From JBOFCS01 sp051646185 (GTDB taxonomy: Bacteria > Actinomycetota > Actinomycetes > Mycobacteriales > Mycobacteriaceae): 14,382 bases of DNA. Under the pieces are notes generated by a model that was given only the letters and a program-made list of their open reading frames with translations, did not search any database and was not told the DNA's origin. Positions within the stretch are counted from its first letter, which is position 1; every line of letters begins with the position of its first letter. Made by a program: the position numbers and the translations under genes. Location: positions 1 through 14,382 of the forward strand of contig JBOFCS010000169.1 of assembly GCA_051646185.1 (NCBI GenBank), read 5' to 3'. This document shows, piece after piece, positions 1 to 5,063 of this stretch.

Positions 1-1
1 G

Positions 2-139
2 GTGGAGGAGGAGGAAAACGAACGCGATTATCACCCTGATTATCTGATTACCGTGCAAAACGGGAGCGCGTTGATCGGTCCTCCGATCAAAGCGTGGCCG
101 GCGGTTCTGGGGGACTGGAACGACCCCAACCACCCATGA
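2..139 (+). CDS. 3' end of an unidentified protein gene (partial)
   Basis: This is an open frame that enters from the left edge and ends at TGA 137-139. The visible 45 residues begin with an acidic stretch (VEEEENERD) and continue with YLITVQNG and a Trp/Pro-rich end, AWPAVLGDWNDPNHP. I do not recognise a family from this tail. An ATG overlaps the stop (ATGA, 136-139) but opens only a 23-codon frame that closes at 205-207. The gene lies on the same strand as the EspG-like gene about 100 nt downstream, so it could belong to the same ESX-related cluster; that is context only. Reading is inferred from frame continuity, since no start is visible. Confidence 0.55.
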   Translation: MEEEENERDYHPDYLITVQNGSALIGPPIKAWPAVLGDWNDPNHP

Positions 140-241
140 ACACACACAAACGAATGATCACAGAGAAACGAATGGCCGTCGGGAGAAGGAATGCTCATGT
201 GGGGTAGTCATGCTGTGCAGTTGAAGGTGCGGTGCCGGTAA

Positions 242-967
242 ATGCGTCATGAGTGGATGTTGTCGTTCCCGCAGTTGTGGTATGTGTGGCAGGTCGCGAC
301 CCGCTGGGATCGGTTGCCATACCCGGTGGTAAACCCGACTGGTGTGACCACGATGGACGATCTCTCGGGTCAGCAGATGCAGGTGCAGCAGTGGTGGAAT
401 ACCCATGAGGACCCTGATCTGTTGGGGGCGTTACGGATGGTGGTGGACCCAGCTCTGCACGTGTCGGTGCTGGGTTCTGCTGCCCAGGGCTGGGAAGTAC
501 GGATGGTCGGGGCCAGTGAAGCCGGGTATGCGGTGTTGTTGCATCAACATCCTCATAGTGGGCAGGTTCAGGTGTGGGCTGGTGGTGCCCCAGCGTTAGC
601 GTCTCGGGTGGCGTTGAATCTCCCCAAGTCCACCCCCGGTCAAGGTAGCCCGGTGCGGGCACCCACCCCACAGTCCCACCACACCAGAACCTGGCATCAA
701 GAACCCGTCCACCAACCCCGCACCCAAACCCTCACCACCTTCCTCACCCAACCCCAAAAACTTTCGGCGCTAATCACGGTGAGTGATCGCGGGCAAAGTA
801 GAGAAAATCGTTTGCTACGCGGGTGTTTTGGATTTGTTGATATTGAAGGGGACGGTCGATACCTGCTACGCCCAGGACACGATGAAGTAGTACGCCCGGC
901 TTCGACCGCAGATATTCACCAAGAACTACATACCCTGCTTTCCGCTCGAAGATTTTACCCCTACTGA
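242..967 (+). CDS. EspG-like ESX secretion-associated protein
   Basis: The 241-residue product resembles the EspG family, cytosolic chaperones that bind PE-PPE-type substrates for type VII (ESX) secretion. Family-like features in order are: an N-terminal 'ELW.L' type segment (LSFPQLWYVWQ, about 8-18) followed by LPYPV; a central beta region with LLGALRMVVDPALHVSV and VRMVGA (about 60-90); an 'LP...PG.GSPV' stretch (about 128-140); and a C-terminal GDGRYLL...RPAS segment (about 205-220). Residues about 140-175 form a low-complexity Gln/His/Thr/Pro linker. The start is uncertain: the ATG at 242 has no Shine-Dalgarno and directly follows an in-frame TAA (239-241), while a good ribosome site (GGGAGAAGGA, 181-190) sits before ATG 191 of a 16-codon frame ending at that TAA. 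The upstream end may have decayed, or the short frame may couple translation. The family call is by recall of family sequence, without a search. Confidence 0.68.
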   Translation: MRHEWMLSFPQLWYVWQVATRWDRLPYPVVNPTGVTTMDDLSGQQMQVQQWWNTHEDPDLLGALRMVVDPALHVSVLGSAAQGWEVRMVGASEAGYAVLLHQHPHSGQVQVWAGGAPALASRVALNLPKSTPGQGSPVRAPTPQSHHTRTWHQEPVHQPRTQTLTTFLTQPQKLSALITVSDRGQSRENRLLRGCFGFVDIEGDGRYLLRPGHDEVVRPASTADIHQELHTLLSARRFYPY

Positions 968-1030
968 GCACAGGGTGGGGTGCCATACCAACGGTGATCT
1001 GCTTGGTTCGCATACCGGATCAACACAGCA

Positions 1031-1036
1031 TAGGCT
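1031..1036 (+). promoter_or_regulatory. -10 element of a likely leaderless promoter
   Basis: TAGGCT fits the actinobacterial -10 pattern TANNNT and ends six bases before ATG 1043. This places the expected transcription start on or next to the A of the start codon. No convincing Shine-Dalgarno precedes that ATG. Leaderless mRNAs are common in corynebacteria and mycobacteria. No clear -35 is seen. Confidence 0.5.
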
Positions 1037-1042
1037 AGCGCT

Positions 1043-1834
1043 ATGACGGTGATCGGTGGTGTGCTTTTTGATATCGACGGGGTATTAGTGACCTCCTGGA
1101 AAACTATTCCAGGCGCACAGGATGCCATTAATGTCTTGCGTAAGAAAGATATTGCTCGCGCCTTTCTCACCAATACCACCTCGCGGACTCGGGCTGATAT
1201 CGCCGATGCGCTGACAGATTTGGGTATTAGCGTTAGCGAAGATGAAATTATTACTGCCGCCACGCTCACTGCTGAATATGTGCGCTCCACCCACTCCGGG
1301 GCGCGGGCATACCTGTTGAACAGTGGTGATGTCACTTCAGATATGCCGGGTATTGAATTTGTGGACACCGACCCTGATGTGGTGATTCTCGGTGGTGCGG
1401 GCCCAGAGTTTAGTCATGAGGCTTTGAGTAACGTTTTTTCTTGGATGTGTGCTGGTGTTCCGGTGGTAACCATGCATCGAAGTGTGACCTGGTCTACCGA
1501 TGATGGTCTTCGCATTGACACTGGGATGTATTTAACCGGGATGGAAGAAGCTAGTGGTAACAAAGCTGTTGCGGTGGGAAAACCGGCACCCCAGGGGTTT
1601 TTTGCTGCGGCCACTCGCATGGGTGTTGACTGCGAAGAAGCGATTATGGTGGGTGACGACTTAGAAAACGATGTAGTTGCTGCCCAGATTGTTGGTATGA
1701 CAGGGGTTTTGGTGCGTACTGGAAAATTCCGTCAGGACACTTTAGACAGGTGGGCGCAGGATCAGTACTCCCTGCAACCCCACCACGTCATTGATTCTGT
1801 TGCGGACCTTCCAGCGTTGCTGGACAGCCTTTAA
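1043..1834 (+). CDS. HAD-superfamily subfamily IIA hydrolase (phosphatase)
   Basis: The 263-residue cytosolic protein has all four HAD motifs. Motif I is FDIDGVL with nucleophile Asp10 and acid/base Asp12. Motif II is LTNTTS near Thr43. Motif III is the Lys of GKPAP (Lys180). Motif IV is GDDLEND (Asp205, Asp206, Asp210), which binds Mg2+. The C2-type cap between motifs II and III and the 'TNT' motif place it in subfamily IIA, the group of NagD, phosphoglycolate phosphatase, HDHD2 and LHPP. It is closest in feel to HDHD2/LHPP-like members. The substrate cannot be read from sequence; a small phosphomonoester or pyrophosphate is likely. Its stop is two bases from the stop of the convergent SIMPL gene. 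The start was chosen for the -10 spacing and for the hydrophobic strand directly before motif I. Confidence 0.88.
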   Translation: MTVIGGVLFDIDGVLVTSWKTIPGAQDAINVLRKKDIARAFLTNTTSRTRADIADALTDLGISVSEDEIITAATLTAEYVRSTHSGARAYLLNSGDVTSDMPGIEFVDTDPDVVILGGAGPEFSHEALSNVFSWMCAGVPVVTMHRSVTWSTDDGLRIDTGMYLTGMEEASGNKAVAVGKPAPQGFFAAATRMGVDCEEAIMVGDDLENDVVAAQIVGMTGVLVRTGKFRQDTLDRWAQDQYSLQPHHVIDSVADLPALLDSL

Positions 1835-1836
1835 CG

Positions 1837-2544
1837 TTATTTGGTCAGTGCCCAGCGGGCTGTGACCTGGAAGGTGACGGTTTGTTGGCCGGGCTCTAAA
1901 GTCATAGGGCTAGCGGCGGCATCGTATAAGCGCCCGGTGGGGTATTCCGGGGTGTTGTGCGATTCGCTAATGGTGATGATATTGCCAAGCTTAAGGCCGG
2001 AGAGTGCAGCATATTGTTCAGCTCGGGATTTAGCGTCGGTGAAGGCGCGTTCGCGGGCTTGGGTGAGGAGTGTGGAGTCATCATCGATGGCGAAACGCAC
2101 ACCGCTCAGTTGGGAAGAATTGCCGCCTGCTGCTGTTCCGGCGTTGAGGACTGCTGAGGCTTTACCGAGATCGCGGATGATGATTGCCACAGTGTTGGTG
2201 GCTTGGTAGCCGTTGACTTGTCCATCGGGGGTGTAATCAGGATTAACTGACAAGTTGGTGGTGGTGATGTCTTCTTTTTTGGCCCCGGCGTTGACCATGG
2301 CATCGATCATTGTGCGGGCAAGGTCGTTGGCGGTTGATAGTGCGCCGGAAACGTCAGTTCCTTGGACGGACACTCCAATATCGGCGTGAAGAATATCTGG
2401 GGCGCCACGAACTTCGCCGGTGCCGATGACGGTGACTCCGGCGTCGTCTGCAGTAGACGTGGGTTCGTCGCTTGAGCAGCTGCTCAGAGCTAGTGTTGCG
2501 GCTCCGGTTGCGGTGATAAGAAGTGCTGTTAGCAGTTTCTTCAT
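1837..2544 (-). CDS. SIMPL-domain (DUF541) lipoprotein
   Basis: The 235-residue product starts with a bacterial lipoprotein signal: MKKLL, a hydrophobic core to about residue 20, then lipobox LSSC with lipidated Cys23. A Ser/Asp/Thr-rich linker follows. The rest matches the SIMPL/DUF541 (YggE-like) fold: VIGTGEVRGAPDILHADIGVSVQGTDVSGAL (about 39-69), a central TTNLSVNPDYT segment (about 100-110), and a C-terminal ARERAFTDAKSRAEQYAALSGLKLG helix (about 163-187). It is predicted to be anchored outside the cytoplasmic membrane. The family's biochemical role is poorly defined, with links to oxidative stress and signalling in other bacteria. A Shine-Dalgarno (AAGGGA on the minus strand, about 2551-2556) supports ATG at 2544. 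It is divergent from groEL2 across a 305-nt intergenic region. Confidence 0.85.
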   Translation of the reverse strand: MKKLLTALLITATGAATLALSSCSSDEPTSTADDAGVTVIGTGEVRGAPDILHADIGVSVQGTDVSGALSTANDLARTMIDAMVNAGAKKEDITTTNLSVNPDYTPDGQVNGYQATNTVAIIIRDLGKASAVLNAGTAAGGNSSQLSGVRFAIDDDSTLLTQARERAFTDAKSRAEQYAALSGLKLGNIITISESHNTPEYPTGRLYDAAASPMTLEPGQQTVTFQVTARWALTK

Positions 2545-2651
2545 TGCTTTTCCCTTGCGTTGGGCGCGCCTTGGGCACGCTATGAACTATTCACTTTACG
2601 GAAATTTTTGGTGAGTGGGAGGAAAAAGTTTGTGGATAGTTCATCCGAGAC

Positions 2652-2678
2652 CTTGCACTCTCGCCCATAGAGTGCTAA
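2652..2678 (+). promoter_or_regulatory. CIRCE operator 1 (HrcA-type)
   Basis: The left arm CTTGCACTC matches the CIRCE arm TTAGCACTC at 7 of 9 bases. It is separated by exactly 9 nt from a perfect right arm, GAGTGCTAA. CIRCE is the HrcA repressor site controlling chaperonin genes. It overlaps a possible promoter (TTGCAC at 2653-2658, 17 nt, TAAAAA at 2676-2681), a good position for repression. Confidence 0.85.
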
Positions 2679-2681
2679 AAA
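2653..2681 (+). promoter_or_regulatory. Possible groEL2 promoter
   Basis: A TTG-type -35 (TTGCAC, 2653-2658) and TAAAAA (2676-2681) are 17 nt apart and sit inside the first CIRCE element. The -10 matches consensus at four of six positions. An alternative -10 is TAGAGT at 2668-2673. The position relative to the operators is the main support. Confidence 0.4.
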
Positions 2682-2686
2682 TGCAG

Positions 2687-2713
2687 TTAGCACTCTCCAT
2701 ACGTGAGTGCCAG
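2687..2713 (+). promoter_or_regulatory. CIRCE operator 2 (HrcA-type)
   Basis: A perfect left arm TTAGCACTC is followed by 9 nt and GAGTGCCAG (7 of 9 matches to GAGTGCTAA). It lies 8 nt after operator 1. The right arm of operator 1 and the left arm of operator 2 are exact reverse complements, so they could also form a hairpin in RNA. Confidence 0.85.
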
Positions 2714-2849
2714 GTCGGGATGGTGAGATCAGAGCCAAGACACATCTGATCGTCCGTCGCGGGCGCTGAGCCCGGCCAGCTTTGGAAATTGGGTGTTCGG
2801 TAACGATCATCCTGTGTGTCACCCCCAAATCCGGAGGATCACTTTCGCA

Positions 2850-4475
2850 ATGGCCAAGATCATCGCGTTCGACGAAGAGGCACGCCGTGGCCTCGAGCGA
2901 GGCCTTAACGCCCTCGCCGACACAGTCAAGGTGACGTTGGGACCTAAGGGTCGCAACGTTGTATTAGAGAAGAAGTGGGGCGCTCCCACGATCACCAACG
3001 ATGGTGTTTCCATCGCCAAGGAGATCGAGCTGGACGACCCTTACGAAAAGATCGGTGCTGAACTGGTCAAGGAAGTTGCCAAGAAGACTGATGATGTCGC
3101 TGGTGACGGAACTACCACTGCAACCGTTCTTGCTCAGGCATTGGTGCGCGAAGGTTTGCGTAACGTTGCTGCTGGAGCAAACCCATTGGGACTCAAGCGT
3201 GGCATTGAAAAGGCTGTTGAAGCCGTTACCGCGTCGCTGCTGAAGTCTGCCAAGGAAATTGACACCAAGGAGCAGATCGCTGCTACTGCTGGTATTTCTG
3301 CTGGCGACCCTTCCATCGGTGAGCTTATCGCCGAGGCTATGGACAAGGTCGGCAAGGAAGGTGTCATCACTGTCGAGGAGTCCAACACCTTTGGTCTTCA
3401 GCTAGAGCTGACTGAGGGTATGCGCTTCGATAAGGGTTACATCTCGGCATACTTTGCTACTGATGCTGAGCGTCAGGAAGCTGTCCTTGAGGATGCTTAC
3501 ATCCTGCTGGTGAGCTCGAAAATTTCTACCGTGAAAGATCTTCTTCCTTTGTTGGAGAAGGTTATTCAGTCTGGCAAGCCACTGTTGATCATTGCTGAGG
3601 ATGTTGAGGGTGAAGCCCTGTCAACCTTGGTGGTCAACAAGATTCGTGGAACCTTCAAGTCTGTAGCCGTTAAGGCTCCTGGCTTTGGTGACCGTCGTAA
3701 GGCTCAGCTTGCTGACATTGCCATCCTCACCGGTGGCGAGGTCATCAGCGAAGAGGTTGGTCTTTCTCTCGAGACTGCTGGCCTTGAGCTTCTTGGACAG
3801 GCCCGCAAGGTTGTCATCACCAAAGATGAGACCACCATTGTTGAGGGTGCTGGCGATGCTGAGGCTATTGCCGGTCGGGTCAGCCAGATTCGCGCTGAGA
3901 TCGAGAACAGCGACTCCGATTATGACCGTGAGAAGCTGCAAGAGCGTCTAGCCAAATTGGCTGGTGGCGTTGCAGTGATCAAGGCCGGAGCTGCTACTGA
4001 GGTTGAGCTCAAAGAGCGCAAGCACCGCATCGAAGATGCTGTGCGTAACGCTAAGGCAGCTGTGGAAGAGGGCATCGTCGCCGGTGGTGGCGTGGCGCTA
4101 CTTCAGTCGGCTCCTGCTTTGGACAGCCTGAACCTCACCGGTGACGAGGCAACTGGCGTGAACATTGTTCGCGTTGCCCTTGAAGCCCCACTGAAGCAGA
4201 TCGCTTTCAACGCTGGCCTTGAGCCTGGCGTTGTTGCTGAGAAGGTTCGCAACTTGCCTGCTGGTCACGGCCTTAACGCCGGAACCAACGAGTACGAGGA
4301 CCTGCTCGCTGCTGGCATCAATGACCCAGTGAAGGTCACCCGCTCGGCACTGCAGAACGCAGCGTCCATCGCGGCTCTGTTCCTCACCACTGAGGCTGTT
4401 GTTGCTGACAAGCCTGAGAAGGCTGGAGCGCCTGCTGGCGATCCAACCGGCGGCATGGGCGGCATGGACTTTTAA
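2850..4475 (+). CDS. groEL2: 60-kDa chaperonin GroEL (GroEL2 type)
   Basis: The 541-residue product is a full-length GroEL, the cytosolic ATP-driven chaperonin that folds proteins in a double ring. Visible hallmarks are MAKIIAFDEEARRGLERGLN at the N-terminus, the phosphate loop GPKGRNV (31-37), nucleotide-binding GDGTTT (85-90), AVEEGIVAGGGVAL near residue 410, and the C-terminal GGMGGMDF tail. That tail, rather than a His-rich one, marks the GroEL2-type paralogue in actinobacteria. The start is ATG 2850, preceded by CCGGAGGAT (2831-2839) at a slightly long spacing; the in-frame ATG at 2793 would add a 19-residue non-homologous extension. There is no groES next to it, as is usual for the second actinobacterial groEL. 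Expression is expected to be heat-inducible through HrcA at the two upstream CIRCE sites. Confidence 0.97.
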   Translation: MAKIIAFDEEARRGLERGLNALADTVKVTLGPKGRNVVLEKKWGAPTITNDGVSIAKEIELDDPYEKIGAELVKEVAKKTDDVAGDGTTTATVLAQALVREGLRNVAAGANPLGLKRGIEKAVEAVTASLLKSAKEIDTKEQIAATAGISAGDPSIGELIAEAMDKVGKEGVITVEESNTFGLQLELTEGMRFDKGYISAYFATDAERQEAVLEDAYILLVSSKISTVKDLLPLLEKVIQSGKPLLIIAEDVEGEALSTLVVNKIRGTFKSVAVKAPGFGDRRKAQLADIAILTGGEVISEEVGLSLETAGLELLGQARKVVITKDETTIVEGAGDAEAIAGRVSQIRAEIENSDSDYDREKLQERLAKLAGGVAVIKAGAATEVELKERKHRIEDAVRNAKAAVEEGIVAGGGVALLQSAPALDSLNLTGDEATGVNIVRVALEAPLKQIAFNAGLEPGVVAEKVRNLPAGHGLNAGTNEYEDLLAAGINDPVKVTRSALQNAASIAALFLTTEAVVADKPEKAGAPAGDPTGGMGGMDF

Positions 4476-4498
4476 GTCCCGCTCTTCACGCTAACCAC

Positions 4499-4537
4499 AA
4501 CCCGGTCCACCTTGCGGTGGGCCGGGTTGTGTGTTTT
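4499..4537 (+). terminator. Rho-independent terminator of groEL2
   Basis: The arms AACCCGGTCCACC (4499-4511) and GGTGGGCCGGGTT (4516-4528) pair over 13 bp with one G-U wobble around a TTGC loop. A T-rich run (GTGTGTTTT) follows. It lies 23 nt after the groEL2 stop and insulates the toxin cassette from heat-shock transcription. Confidence 0.88.
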
Positions 4538-4569
4538 GTGGGGGGCGGGGCGGGGTCGGAAATTATTTA

Positions 4570-4598
4570 TTCGTAATACGGTAGTCATTCGATAGATT
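4570..4598 (+). promoter_or_regulatory. Predicted promoter of the toxin gene
   Basis: TAGATT (4593-4598) fits the TANNNT -10 pattern, and TTCGTA (4570-4575) lies 17 nt upstream as a weak -35. The site matched by the pseudo-spacer (4578-4591) falls exactly between them, where a bound Cascade would block RNA polymerase. A second possible -10 is TAACCT at 4604-4609. No transcript data are available. Confidence 0.4.
4578..4591 (+). other. Predicted protospacer-like target of the crRNA-like RNA
   Basis: Bases 4578-4588 (ACGGTAGTCAT) are identical to the first 11 bases of the pseudo-spacer at 4970-4980. Base 12 differs, and bases 13 and 14 match again. Position 12 is one of the every-sixth positions not read in type I-E target pairing. 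The bases just upstream are AAT (4575-4577); an AA at -3/-2 is compatible with known type I-E PAMs such as AAG or AA, though this organism's PAM is not known. Confidence 0.6.
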
Positions 4599-4663
4599 CA
4601 TGCTAACCTCAAAGAGAAACAAACCGGTAGGAAAATATGGACCTTAGTTAGGAGGTGAAATCC

Positions 4664-4930
4664 ATGAGTGCAATAGACGTTGTTTGGGCCCCGGAGGCTT
4701 GGAGCGATTACATAAAGCTTCAAGCCGATGACAAGAGGATGGCTCGAAAACTTGGCCTAATAGTGACGAAGATGTCAGAGGGCAAGGTCGATAGCATTGG
4801 GAAGACCGAAAGACTGAAACACGATTTGTCTGGATGCCTTTCAGTAAGAGTTGATAGAAAAAATCGAGTTGTTTTCAATCAGGAGCCCGATTCAATTCGT
4901 ATTCTTTCTTGTAGTGGACATTACCGGTGA
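4664..4930 (+). CDS. YoeB/Txe-family mRNA interferase toxin, no protein antitoxin
   Basis: The 88-residue protein matches the YoeB/Txe branch of the RelE superfamily, ribosome-dependent endoribonucleases. The conserved pattern is VVWAPEAWSDY (6-16), DDKRMARK (22-29), TERLKHDLSG (48-57), RKNRVVF (65-71) and a C-terminal GHYR. Residues corresponding to E. coli YoeB catalytic Glu46, Arg65, His83 and Tyr84 appear intact as Glu49, Arg68, His86 and Tyr87, so it is probably active. The start is ATG 4664 with a strong Shine-Dalgarno GGAGGTGA (4651-4658) and a 5-nt spacer; a GTG at 4655 lies inside that site. YoeB genes normally follow a yefM antitoxin gene. Here upstream DNA offers only a 15-codon frame (4600-4647), and downstream lies the degenerate CRISPR mini-array. 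This suggests control by RNA rather than a YefM partner, in the manner of CreT. The family call is strong; the control model is inference. Confidence 0.9.
   Translation: MSAIDVVWAPEAWSDYIKLQADDKRMARKLGLIVTKMSEGKVDSIGKTERLKHDLSGCLSVRVDRKNRVVFNQEPDSIRILSCSGHYR
4900..4905 (+). promoter_or_regulatory. Possible -10 for the crRNA-like RNA
   Basis: TATTCT inside the 3' end of the toxin gene fits TANNNT and would start transcription near 4912, about 30 nt before the first degenerate repeat. There is no good -35. Read-through from the toxin gene is the alternative. Confidence 0.22.
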
Positions 4931-4940
4931 GGCGCTTTGG

Positions 4941-4969
4941 CTTGTGTCCCAGATTGCTGGGGTGAGCCC
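4941..4969 (+). repeat. Degenerate CRISPR repeat 1 (psi-R1)
   Basis: The stem TCCCAG/CTGGGG (4947-4952 with 4957-4962) closes a tetraloop ATTG, with one U-G pair. The last eight bases GTGAGCCC differ from the array 5' handle at one base. The part that becomes the crRNA 5' handle is therefore the best-kept part, while the leading bases have diverged. Confidence 0.75.
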
Positions 4970-4978
4970 ACGGTAGTC

Positions 4979-4992
4979 ATGCGTATACGCAT
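4979..4992. repeat. 14-bp perfect palindrome in the pseudo-spacer
   Basis: ATGCGTATACGCAT is its own reverse complement. It lies just past the seed of the pseudo-spacer and runs two bases into psi-R2. It may be a protein-binding operator for the cas3 region, or a self-pairing segment of the RNA. Confidence 0.6.
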
Positions 4993-5019
4993 CTTCCCTG
5001 CGGATGCAGGGGTGAGAAT
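4991..5019 (+). repeat. Degenerate CRISPR repeat 2 (psi-R2)
   Basis: The stem CCCTGC/GCAGGG (4996-5001 with 5006-5011) closes loop GGAT. Compared with the array stem CCCCGC/GCGGGG, a C-G pair has become T-A on both sides, so pairing is kept. The final three bases (AAT, CCC in the array) have diverged; they lie downstream of the Cas6e cut and are not needed for this RNA's 3' end. Confidence 0.78.
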
Positions 5020-5062
5020 GTGGGTAAGGCTGGAGGTTATCTCCAGATCTTACCCACATTCT
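5015..5062 (+). terminator. Long hairpin between mini-array and cas3
   Basis: Perfect 14-nt arms AGAATGTGGGTAAG (5015-5028) and CTTACCCACATTCT (5049-5062) enclose a second stem CTGGAG/CTCCAG (5030-5035 with 5041-5046) with loop GTTAT. Only TT and then ATAAAC follow, so the T-tract is poor. It probably ends the crRNA-like transcript, but it could instead be a regulatory structure or a bidirectional operator. Confidence 0.5.
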
Positions 5063-5063
5063 T

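Larger units (their letters stand above)
4941..5062 (+). ncRNA. Predicted CreA-like crRNA antitoxin (degenerate mini-CRISPR)
   Basis: Between the toxin gene and cas3 lie two degenerate copies of the type I-E repeat found in the array at 14009: 4941-4969 (19 of 29 bases, ungapped) and 4991-5019 (20 of 29). They flank a 21-nt spacer-like segment (4970-4990). A 48-nt hairpin (5015-5062) follows and would end the transcript. Cas6e cleavage would yield an RNA with 5' handle GTGAGCCC (array handle ATGAGCCC), a seed ACGGTAGTCAT identical to the toxin promoter site, and the stem-loop of the second repeat as 3' handle. This is the architecture of CreA, the crRNA-like antitoxin of CreTA systems, which guides Cascade to repress its toxin promoter. 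An alternative is a decayed array remnant, but the paired substitutions and seed match argue against plain decay. Confidence 0.62.

Noticed and set aside
203..213. GGTAGTCATGC matches pseudo-spacer positions 3-13, suggesting a second Cascade target upstream of the EspG-like gene.
   Set aside because: The first two seed positions do not match and no AA-type PAM precedes it. One 11-base match somewhere in a 14-kb window is not very unlikely.
195..671. A 158-codon minus-strand frame opposite the EspG-like gene.
   Set aside because: The product is low-complexity Pro/Thr/Ser sequence and the plus-strand frame matches a family; it is a shadow of skewed composition.
1810..1824. Hairpin TCCAGC-GTT-GCTGGA as a shared terminator for the convergent genes.
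   Set aside because: It is only 6 bp, lies inside the HAD coding sequence and has no T-tract; support is too weak.
2793..2849. ATG 2793 as the groEL2 start.
   Set aside because: It would add 19 residues before the conserved MAKIIAFDEE, which has its own GGAGG ribosome site.
4600..4647. A 15-codon frame upstream of the toxin as a possible antitoxin.
   Set aside because: It is far too short for YefM/Phd, has no matching motif and no clear ribosome site.
4655..4663. GTG 4655 as the toxin start.
   Set aside because: It lies inside the Shine-Dalgarno that serves ATG 4664 at ideal spacing.
4941..5019. The degenerate repeats as merely a decayed second array.
   Set aside because: Kept handle, compensatory stem change and in-register seed match to the neighbouring promoter are not expected from decay, though it remains the main alternative.
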